Notes under the pieces: model-generated
What the model saw: the letters and a program-made list of their open reading frames with translations, nothing else
Database searches by the model: none
What the model was told of the DNA's origin: nothing
Assembly: GCF_002115745.1 (NCBI RefSeq)
Contig: NZ_JFKB01000012.1
Span: 1-64,000, forward strand
Origin: Thalassospira alkalitolerans
Lineage (GTDB): Bacteria; Pseudomonadota; Alphaproteobacteria; Rhodospirillales; Thalassospiraceae
Direction: 5' to 3'
Length of the DNA: 64,000 nucleotides
Translations under genes and position numbers: made by a program
Shown here: positions 36,054 through 43,403 of the stretch, piece by piece
How the letters are laid out: the number at the start of each line of letters is the position of its first letter
Numbering within the stretch: the first letter of the stretch is position 1

Positions 36054-36713
36054 ATGACGATGAATGTAATCAATAATGTTCAGATTTCATCGAGGGCCGC
36101 CGCCATGCTAGCCAAAAACGCCGATACACGCGCACTTCTTTCCGCCCTGTTTGGGACCCTCGAAAACGATATCCTGCCCAAAACCCGCGATGGCGTAGCC
36201 GCCGGAAACAAGATTTTCGGAGCGGCTTTATTGCGTAAATCCGATTATTCTTTGGTTTTGGCGGAAACCAACAATGAAACGGAAAATCCGCTTTGGCATG
36301 GCGAAGTTCATTGTCTGAAGCGGTTTTATGAAATGCCGACTGATACCCGCCCGGCAACCTCGGATCTGATTTTCCTGTCAACGCATGAACCTTGTTCAAT
36401 GTGTTTGTCGGCAATCACATGGGCGGGGTTTGATAATTTCTATTATTTCTTCAGTCACGAAGACTCGCGCGATGCGTTTGAGATTCCCCATGACCTTAAA
36501 ATCCTCAAAGAGGTCTTCACCCTTGAGGCCGGGCAATACAATAAATCCAATGCATTCTGGGATAGTCATTCGATGATGGGCATGATTGCGGCATTGCCCG
36601 AACCGGATCGGGCGGCGTATCTGGCAAAGGCCAAATCAATTACCGATCAATATGACCGGCTTTCTGATCTGTATCAGGATGGCAAGGGTTCTAATGATAT
36701 TCCGCTGAATTGA
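36054..36713 (+). CDS. Zinc-dependent nucleoside/cytidine-type deaminase family protein
   Basis: Contains the deaminase zinc signature in order: HGEVH (the Glu is the proton shuttle) at about residues 83-87, then HEPCSMC at about 110-116 supplying the two Cys ligands. The protein is longer (219 aa) than CDA or TadA enzymes and has extra helices at both ends, so the substrate is uncertain. The start may be Met1 or Met3 of the MTMN sequence. Confidence 0.85.
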   Translation: MTMNVINNVQISSRAAAMLAKNADTRALLSALFGTLENDILPKTRDGVAAGNKIFGAALLRKSDYSLVLAETNNETENPLWHGEVHCLKRFYEMPTDTRPATSDLIFLSTHEPCSMCLSAITWAGFDNFYYFFSHEDSRDAFEIPHDLKILKEVFTLEAGQYNKSNAFWDSHSMMGMIAALPEPDRAAYLAKAKSITDQYDRLSDLYQDGKGSNDIPLN

Positions 36714-36811
36714 TCCATCGGGTCGACGGGCCGATGGGCCAATAGGGGGGCTGTCACGTGTGAGTCCGATTCCGGCGAGTTTTGTTTTTATGATCTGCTA
36801 AACTGCCGGGC

Positions 36812-38326
36812 ATGGAACAGCTCAATGATGATATCTGCTATCATGCCTTAAAGGCCCGCGACCGTCGGTTTGACGGACGGTTTTATACTGCCGTCCTGAC
36901 CACGGGTATTTTTTGCCGCCCGATATGTCCGGCCGTCACGCCAAAGCGCGTCAATGTGCAGTTTTATCCCAGTGCCGAGGCCGCCATCGCCCATGGATTT
37001 CGCCCCTGTTTGCGCTGTCGGCCCGAAGCCGCCCCCGGATCACCGGCAAGTGTCGGCGTCCATGCCACAGTTGCGCGTGCGGTCCGGTTGATCGAAGAAG
37101 GCGCGCTTGAAGCCGGATCGATTGCCGATCTGGCGGATCGTTTGGGTGTTGGGGATCGCCATCTGCGCCGTATCTTTAAGGATCATACCGGCGTCACCCC
37201 CCAAGACCACGCCAAGGCACGCCGGTTGTTGCGCGCCCGCCAATTGATTGTCGATAGCAACCTGTCGATGACTGAAATCGCCGATATCGCCGGGTTCGGG
37301 AGTTTGCGGCGCTTTAACGATGCGATGAAAACCGCCTATGGCCATGCCCCCACGGCCTTTCGGCGCGGGTTAAAGACCAAACTGGAACCCAAAAAAGACA
37401 CCACTGATCCCTTTGCGGCCAAAAGCGATGATTTGATATTGCGGTTGCGTGCGCGACAGCCCTTTGATGCTGAATATCTTCTGACATTCTTTCGCGCCCG
37501 CGCTATTCCCGGGCTTGAGGCCGTCGGGGATCGCACCTATGCCCGGGGGTTTCGCATCAAGGATGCCTTTGGTTTAATGATTTGTCGGTTTGCATCGGAT
37601 CAGGGCGGGGTGGATGTTATTCTGCGCGGGCCGGCCCGCGATGCGGTTCTTGAAATAGGCGGGCGGGTTCGGCGTTTGTTTGATCTTGACGCCGATGTTC
37701 CATCGATCACCGCGCTTTTTGCCGATGATGCGTTGTTACAGCCCTTGGTCGATAAACGTCCGGGCCTGCGTGTGCCGGGATGCTGGGACCGGTTCGAACT
37801 GGCGATCCGTGCGGTTCTGGGCCAACAGGTTTCTGTGGCGGCGGCGCGTACATTGGCTGGTCGTCTTGTTGCGCGGTTTGGCGAAGCCCTGCCTGATAAC
37901 CTGATTGCCGGAACCGGTGTCACGCATCTGTTTCCCGAACCCGCCAGGATGCAGCAACAGGATTTGATTTCCATCGGCCTGACAACACGGCGCGCCCAAA
38001 CTTTGGCCGATATCACCGATTTGTTTGCCCATCCCGAAAGCGACCGTAAATCCGGCGATGACATTCTGGCCGAAATGGCCGCGACCAAGGGTATTGGTCC
38101 CTGGACGCTGAATTATTTTGGCCTGCGCGGACTTGGTGATCCGGATGCCTTTCCCGCAGCCGACCTTGGCATCCTTAAGGCATCGCAAATTGGCGGTGGC
38201 CCGGGAAAACCCAAGCCGCTTGAACAACATGCAGAACGCTGGCGCCCCTGGCGGGCCTATGCGGCGCAATATCTTTGGTCGGCACTGGAACATGAACAAG
38301 CCCCAAAGCAGGAGAAATCCAAATGA
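36812..38326 (+). CDS. Ada-type regulator fused to AlkA DNA-3-methyladenine glycosylase II
   Basis: A three-part DNA alkylation repair protein. Residues about 1-80 are the Ada zinc domain, with the four Cys in FCRPICP and CLRCRP; in Ada one of these accepts methyl groups from phosphotriesters. Residues about 85-185 are an AraC-type helix-turn-helix. The remainder is AlkA_N plus an HhH-GPD glycosylase domain with GIGPWT and the catalytic Asp in ...FPAADLGI. It can therefore plausibly sense methylation, activate transcription and excise 3-methyladenine. The stop overlaps the ogt start (ATGA), so the two are translationally coupled. Confidence 0.94.
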   Translation: MEQLNDDICYHALKARDRRFDGRFYTAVLTTGIFCRPICPAVTPKRVNVQFYPSAEAAIAHGFRPCLRCRPEAAPGSPASVGVHATVARAVRLIEEGALEAGSIADLADRLGVGDRHLRRIFKDHTGVTPQDHAKARRLLRARQLIVDSNLSMTEIADIAGFGSLRRFNDAMKTAYGHAPTAFRRGLKTKLEPKKDTTDPFAAKSDDLILRLRARQPFDAEYLLTFFRARAIPGLEAVGDRTYARGFRIKDAFGLMICRFASDQGGVDVILRGPARDAVLEIGGRVRRLFDLDADVPSITALFADDALLQPLVDKRPGLRVPGCWDRFELAIRAVLGQQVSVAAARTLAGRLVARFGEALPDNLIAGTGVTHLFPEPARMQQQDLISIGLTTRRAQTLADITDLFAHPESDRKSGDDILAEMAATKGIGPWTLNYFGLRGLGDPDAFPAADLGILKASQIGGGPGKPKPLEQHAERWRPWRAYAAQYLWSALEHEQAPKQEKSK

Positions 38327-38844
38327 CCACCCGCATTGATGTTGCCCGTTATCAAAGCCCAATTGGCACGCTGAGCCTTGCCATGGTTGATGCCAAGCTG
38401 GTGCATCTGGATTTTGAAAACAACGATGATCGCCTGCATCTGATTCAGACAAGACGGTTTAAAAACCTTGATTGGCAGGATGGCGGCAGAGCACCACAGT
38501 CGGTGATTAATTGGCTGGATGGCTATTTCGCAGGAAAGGTCGGGCGATTGCCGATGGAGGATGTTCATATGATCGGCACCGATTTTCAGAAATCAGTTTG
38601 GGATGGTCTGATTGAGATTCCCAATGGTCAAAGCCGGTCCTATGCCGGGTTGGCCGATATCCTTGGCAATCCAAAGGCGGTGCGTGCCGTGGCACGCGCC
38701 AATGCGCTGAACCCGGTTTCAATCATTGTGCCGTGTCATCGTGTGATTGGATCGAACGGAACATTAACCGGTTATGCCGGGGGGCTGGATCGCAAACGAT
38801 GGCTGCTTGATCACGAGGCCGCGATGGTTAGCAAAGCCGCCTGA
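38323..38844 (+). CDS. ogt: Methylated-DNA--[protein]-cysteine S-methyltransferase
   Basis: Suicide repair of O6-methylguanine: the methyl group moves to the Cys of IVPCHRVIG. The upstream RAVARANALNP stretch contains the DNA-binding arginine finger. Length (173 aa) fits Ogt/MGMT. It lacks the Ada N-terminal domain, which here is carried by the partner gene it overlaps by four bases. Confidence 0.95.
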   Translation: MTTRIDVARYQSPIGTLSLAMVDAKLVHLDFENNDDRLHLIQTRRFKNLDWQDGGRAPQSVINWLDGYFAGKVGRLPMEDVHMIGTDFQKSVWDGLIEIPNGQSRSYAGLADILGNPKAVRAVARANALNPVSIIVPCHRVIGSNGTLTGYAGGLDRKRWLLDHEAAMVSKAA

Positions 38845-38952
38845 TCAACCAATACCCGGCCCCTGATCTGAATATCCAAACAGTCAAACCTGTACCACCG
38901 GCACCCCGACTTTCCGGAACGCTATCCGCTTGTCCAAAGGAAGGATCAGACC

Positions 38953-39586
38953 ATGAAACTTTACGATTACGCCGGATCACAAAATGCTTGGAAGGATACG
39001 CCAGCTTTGCGCCCATCTTGGTCTTGAATATCAAACCGAATGGGTTTCGATTTTTGAAGGCGAAAGTCACACCGATGATTTCCGCAAAATGAATCCCGCC
39101 GGTGCCGTGCCGGTGCTGGAACTTGATGATGGCCGCAGCCTTGCGGAATCCAACGCGATCTTGCTGTATCTGGGCGAGGGGACGGAATACTTGCCCCATG
39201 ATGCCTATCAGCGCGCCAAAGTCTGCCAATGGCTGTTTTTCGAAGCCGATTATGTTCAGTCAACCATCGCCACATTGCGTCACTGGAACCTGACGGGGAA
39301 AAATGAACGCAATGAAGGGCAGCTTGCCAAGTGTCGTTTTGGTGCGCTCGGCGTGTTGGCAATACTTGATCGCCATCTGCAAGATCATGATTTTCTGGCC
39401 AATTCCCGCTATTCCCTGGCGGATATAGCGGTCTATGCCTATACCCATTTGGCTGGCGAAGCCGGTCTGGATATGGCACCATTTGTGGCGCTAAACCACT
39501 GGATCAACCGCAACGGCGACCTTGTCGGTGATGCGATTCCGGTGCGTTATTACAGCGAAGATTCTTTTAGTGGACGTGATCTTTAG
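38953..39586 (+). pseudogene. Glutathione S-transferase gene with a +1 frameshift near its 5' end
   Basis: The natural start is ATG 38953 behind a strong AAGGAAGGA, reading MKLYDYAGSQNAWK, the expected first strand of a GST. After codon 14 the frame fails: it runs through DTPALRPSWS to a stop, while the GST sequence continues in another frame as IRQLCAHLGLEYQ. Removing one G from the GG at 38994-38995 restores a continuous GST of about 210 aa. The 3' part is otherwise intact, with the glutathione-binding AESNAILLYL segment (Ser-67-like). Starting at the ATG at 38984 would lose the first beta strand. Either a recent inactivation or a base-call error. Confidence 0.8.
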
Positions 39587-39609
39587 GCTCTTTTGGTCCT
39601 TTGAAATAT

Positions 39610-39638
39610 AAGGGCTGCCAAATTTGACAGCCCTTATT
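39610..39638. terminator. Bidirectional intrinsic terminator
   Basis: AAGGGCTG and CAGCCCTT enclose the self-complementary CAAATTTG. It lies between the GST locus and the convergent adh gene. Confidence 0.75.
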
Positions 39639-39667
39639 GTGTCGGCTTGTATCAGAGTCTCAAACGA

Positions 39668-40690
39668 TCAGATCGACATCACGATACGGCCATCGATTTT
39701 GCCCGCACGCATGCGGTCAAAAATCGAATTGATGTTTTCCATCGGCTCGGTCGTGTAATGCGAATGGACCTTGCCGTCGCCCGCGAATTCGATGGCTTCC
39801 TGAAGGTCGGCACGCGTGCCGACAATCGAACCCCGAATGGTTTTGCGCGACAGAACCGTATCGAAAATATCCAATTCGAACTTGCCCGGTGGCAATCCGC
39901 AAAGCGCCATGGTGCCATGACGGCCCAACATGCCAACCCCTTGGGAGAATGCCGATTTCGAAACGGCTGTTACCAGAACCCCGTTGGCGCCGCCCATCTG
40001 CTTTTGCACTTCGGCAACCACGTCGGTTTCCATGGCATTAAGCGTCCAGTCTGCGCCAAGGTCCTTGGCAAGTTTCAGTTTATCGGCATTGATATCAACC
40101 GCAATCACCTTCATGCCCATGGCTTTGGCATATTGCACGGCCATATGACCCAACCCGCCAATACCGGAAATCACCACGGTTTCACCCGGTTTGCATTCGG
40201 TTTCTTTAAGTCCCTTATAAACCGTCACGCCAGCGCACAGGACCGGTGCCGCATTGCCAAATTCAAGCGCGTCGGGCAAATGCCCGACATAATTCGGATC
40301 GGCCAAGACGTATTCGGCAAAGCCGCCATTAACCGAATAACCGGTGTTGATCTGTTCCCCGCAAAGCGTTTCCCAACCGGTAATGCAATGATGGCAATGC
40401 CCGCAGGCCGAATGCAGCCAAGGCACACCAACCCGGTCGCCTTCCTTGACCGATTTAACACCGGCGCCCACTTCGGCAACAATGCCGACACCTTCGTGGC
40501 CGGGAATAAACGGCGGGTTTGGTTTGACCGGCCAATCGCCTTCGGCGGCGTGAAGATCGGTATGGCAAACCCCGGATGCTTCTATTTTGACGAGAATAGT
40601 GCCGGGTGTAACTTTGGGGACAGTAACTTCCTCGATCGACAATGGTTTGCCGAATTCGCGGACAACAGCGGCCTTCATAATAGCAGGCAT
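39668..40690 (-). CDS. adhP: Zinc-dependent alcohol dehydrogenase (AdhP/AdhA type)
   Basis: NAD-dependent medium-chain dehydrogenase interconverting primary alcohols and aldehydes. Catalytic zinc ligands sit in GVCHTDLHA and PGHEGVG, structural zinc Cys in CGHCHHC...C, and the Rossmann motif is GIGGLGHMA. At 340 aa it matches the bacterial propanol-preferring class. AAGGAG is ten bases before the ATG. The leader holds a GTGCCCG/CGGGCAC hairpin at about 40720-40739. Confidence 0.95.
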   Translation of the reverse strand: MPAIMKAAVVREFGKPLSIEEVTVPKVTPGTILVKIEASGVCHTDLHAAEGDWPVKPNPPFIPGHEGVGIVAEVGAGVKSVKEGDRVGVPWLHSACGHCHHCITGWETLCGEQINTGYSVNGGFAEYVLADPNYVGHLPDALEFGNAAPVLCAGVTVYKGLKETECKPGETVVISGIGGLGHMAVQYAKAMGMKVIAVDINADKLKLAKDLGADWTLNAMETDVVAEVQKQMGGANGVLVTAVSKSAFSQGVGMLGRHGTMALCGLPPGKFELDIFDTVLSRKTIRGSIVGTRADLQEAIEFAGDGKVHSHYTTEPMENINSIFDRMRAGKIDGRIVMSI

Positions 40691-40817
40691 AGCTTACATA
40701 CTCCTTGCGGAATGATTGTGTGCCCGTCAGGTCGGGCACGACTTTTTCGCGATTGAAGGGTAATACTTGTTCCTGTTCTAAACCTTGCGCTGCATCAATG
40801 ATACTTGCAAAAGATAA

Positions 40818-41651
40818 TCATTCTTCATCGCCTGGAAGTTCCAGAACATAGTCCTGATAGTAATCGGGCGGCATTCCGGCTTCATAACGGGCTTTGTCAT
40901 TAAATGGTGGTTTTAACGGGCCACGGAAATGTTTGCGCAGCATGGCATGCCATGTGGTGTAATAAGGCAGGCCACGTTGGTCACAGGCCATTTCGTAATA
41001 TTTTCGTCCTGCGGCGACGTGGCTGATTTCATCATGAGCAATGATTTTAAGGATACGCGCACTTTCCGTATCACCATGCGCCAAAAGCCGTTCAATGGTG
41101 GGCGGGGTGGCATCAAGGCCGCGTGCTTCAAATACCATCGGGACAACGGCAAGACGGGCCAATAAATCATATGCCGTATCCATTGATGTTTCCCAAAGTC
41201 CATCATGGGCGGGCAAATCGCCATATGTCGCGCCCAATTCGCCAAGGCGTTTGTTTAACATCTTGAAATGACGGGCTTCGTCATCGGCAACCTGTACCCA
41301 GGCATCATAAAACTCACGTGGCAGGTTTTCATGGGTGAACCGCCCCGCCAGATCCCAGGCCAGATCAATTGCGTTTAATTCGATATGGGCCAAGGCATGC
41401 AATAGGCTGATCCGCCCTTTAAGGCCGCTTTTGCTGCGTTTTGGCATGTGCCTGGGGGCCATTAATTCCGGCGTGGCCGGGCGGCCTGGGCGATCAGGAA
41501 GGTCGGTTTCGCCGATTTCACTGATCTCGCCCGAACGCCACATTGCGGCCAGTTCTGCTGTGACATTGGCTTTTTCGGTCGCATCGGCGGTCAAAAGGGC
41601 GCGTTTTGCGGCCTCGGCCAGCGTCAAACGGGGAAGGGCGGTTTGGGTGGT
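40818..41651 (-). CDS. Ferritin-like protein of the DUF455 family
   Basis: Contains paired helices with carboxylate/histidine ligands for a di-iron centre: HIELNAIDLAWD, DDEARHFKML and HDEISHVAAGRKYYE. The family is PF04305, distantly related to ferritin and to the tRNA hydroxylase MiaE; its reaction is not known. The frame extends to 41708, but Met at 41651 with GGAAAG upstream is the better start (277 aa). Confidence 0.88.
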   Translation of the reverse strand, partial: TTQTALPRLTLAEAAKRALLTADATEKANVTAELAAMWRSGEISEIGETDLPDRPGRPATPELMAPRHMPKRSKSGLKGRISLLHALAHIELNAIDLAWDLAGRFTHENLPREFYDAWVQVADDEARHFKMLNKRLGELGATYGDLPAHDGLWETSMDTAYDLLARLAVVPMVFEARGLDATPPTIERLLAHGDTESARILKIIAHDEISHVAAGRKYYEMACDQRGLPYYTTWHAMLRKHFRGPLKPPFNDKARYEAGMPPDYYQDYVLELPGDEE

Positions 41652-41746
41652 CATAATGATCTTTCCGGCCGGTGTTTCAATGTCTGGCGTGCAGGCATTC
41701 TGTGGCATGTGTGTGGTGTCTGGTCAATGATGGCGCATTGCCGCCA

Positions 41747-41777
41747 AACAAAAAGGGCGGTCACCCTGATCGGTGCC
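41747..41777 (-). terminator. Intrinsic terminator (minus strand)
   Basis: On the minus strand GGGCGG-CACC pairs with GGTG-CCGCCC (one bulged base), followed by CTTTTTGTTT. It closes the degenerate HPt-receiver gene. Confidence 0.8.
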
Positions 41778-41806
41778 GCCCCTTGAAAAAGGTCTTATTT
41801 TACGGA

Positions 41807-42577
41807 TCAGGTGATGTTAAAGCGCGCCAGTGCCTCGGCCAGATCTTCGCCAAAGGCCGGGCCTTTGCGGATGATCGCCGTCCGGCATGGCAGGTCCTGC
41901 AATGACGGATGGTTTGGCGCGTCTGATGTTAAAACGGCTGTCGGGATGCCACGGGTTTTGGGCATCGCTTGCAATGCGCTGGCAACATCGACACCGCCAA
42001 GTTCATCAATGGTTTTGGCAACGATGATGAAATCCGGGCGGGTGCGGACGGCCAGTTCGATGGCCTCGAACGAAGTTTGCGTGACCGAACTGCGATAACC
42101 GCAAGCCGCCAGTTCGCGTTCGACAATGGCGGCCATGGACCGTTGCGGGATCACCAGCAATGCTTCGACATTGGTTTGTTTCAACCAGTTCGGGTCGATG
42201 TCAGGGGTGCGCTTGGATGGCAGTTCACGGACGAATTCGGCCGAATCGGTTCCGCCACCGGTAAGGTCGCCTTCCAGAAGGGCCTCAATTTTATCGATAA
42301 AGGCCTGAATGTCGTTGATTGCATCTTCGTTAAGTTCGCGACACGCCGTGGTGTAATCGGCAAGACGATGGCTTGTCAGATTAACTAGCGGGGCCGTGAC
42401 CGATTTTCCCTTGTAACGAAGGTTGAATACCTCGCGCTGGATCGCTGTCAGGATCGCCGGGTCGGCTTTGCTGTGCGCATTCTGAAGATGTACACCAATG
42501 CTGCTGACGATTTCGCTTGCTTCATCGCGAAAATCAGCAAGCATCTGATCGTCGATATCGATAACATTATTGCTCAT
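41807..42577 (-). CDS. Degenerate HPt-like plus pseudo-receiver protein
   Basis: From Met 42577 (GGCAGGG upstream; 256 aa) the first ~110 residues form a helical bundle like an HPt domain. Where HPt has HxLKG, this has LRYKG (53-57), so the phosphorylatable His is absent. Residues about 135-256 resemble a CheY receiver. The acidic pocket (usually DD) reads PQ in LLVIPQRS, and the phospho-acceptor Asp is Ala in FIIVAKTIDELGG, although the conserved Lys near the end (IIRKG) remains. The protein is therefore probably a scaffold or allosteric partner rather than a phosphotransfer element. No kinase gene is adjacent. Confidence 0.7.
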   Translation of the reverse strand: MSNNVIDIDDQMLADFRDEASEIVSSIGVHLQNAHSKADPAILTAIQREVFNLRYKGKSVTAPLVNLTSHRLADYTTACRELNEDAINDIQAFIDKIEALLEGDLTGGGTDSAEFVRELPSKRTPDIDPNWLKQTNVEALLVIPQRSMAAIVERELAACGYRSSVTQTSFEAIELAVRTRPDFIIVAKTIDELGGVDVASALQAMPKTRGIPTAVLTSDAPNHPSLQDLPCRTAIIRKGPAFGEDLAEALARFNIT

Positions 42578-42817
42578 TGTTCTACCCTGCCTTGCCGGTC
42601 GTCCGGTCATTCGCCATGTGCCACGTGGAGCCAAATTAAAGGCACCTATAACTCCCATATCCGGATTCTTAGCCCGACAAACAAGGTAAGGCAACATAAT
42701 GAATGGTAGCAGGTGCTATTAGGTGATTGAAAAACATCCACTTTTGAATGTTATAAAAATGCGAAAATCGACCGAAAATTGATCCGGCCGGTTTCGAGTG
42801 TGGCGATAAGGCCCGAA

Positions 42818-43282
42818 TTAAATGGCTTTGACGGCGGCCAGCACGTCGGCAACGTGGCCTTTTACTTTTACCTTGCGCCAGATGTGGCGGATCACGCCAT
42901 CGCCATCAATGACAAGGGTGGTGCGCTCGATACCCATGTATTTTTTCCCATACATGTTTTTTTCGACCCAGGTACCGTAATCCTCGCAGGTCGTAGCGTT
43001 TTCATCCGATGCCAGGATAAAGTTCAGGTCGTGTTTGGCCTTGAACTTGTCATGGCGGGTGGCGCTGTCCTTGGAAATGCCAATGATCTGGGCATTGACC
43101 GCGCTAAAATCGGGTTCTGCATCGCGAAATTCACAGGATTCTGTCGTGCAGCCCGGTGTCATGTCTTTTGGATAAAAATAGATCACCACCGGTTTACCCT
43201 TCAGGTCCGACAGTTTGACCGATCCGCCACCATCGGTCGGCAGTTCGAAATCAGGGGCCTTGTCACCAACTTCAAGTGTCAT
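42818..43282 (-). CDS. bcp: Thioredoxin-dependent peroxiredoxin (Bcp/PrxQ)
   Basis: Reduces hydrogen and organic peroxides in the cytoplasm. The peroxidatic Cys45 is in PGCTTESCEF, with the resolving Cys50 five residues on, the atypical 2-Cys PrxQ pattern. The true start is the Met of MTLEVGDKAPDF (154 aa). It lies about 120 bases downstream of glnE on the same strand. Confidence 0.95.
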   Translation of the reverse strand: MTLEVGDKAPDFELPTDGGGSVKLSDLKGKPVVIYFYPKDMTPGCTTESCEFRDAEPDFSAVNAQIIGISKDSATRHDKFKAKHDLNFILASDENATTCEDYGTWVEKNMYGKKYMGIERTTLVIDGDGVIRHIWRKVKVKGHVADVLAAVKAI

Positions 43283-43403
43283 TGTTTTGTCCTTATCCAA
43301 AATTTTACGTCCATCACCGGTTTCTGACAGCCATATCAGACCGTTCCGCCACAAGCTGCGTGCGAAAATACAAATCCTTATAGGCATTGCAAACACTTCC
43401 AGA

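Noticed and set aside
39647-40756. 369-codon plus-strand frame opposite the alcohol dehydrogenase
   Set aside because: The minus strand encodes an unmistakable zinc dehydrogenase with all its metal ligands.
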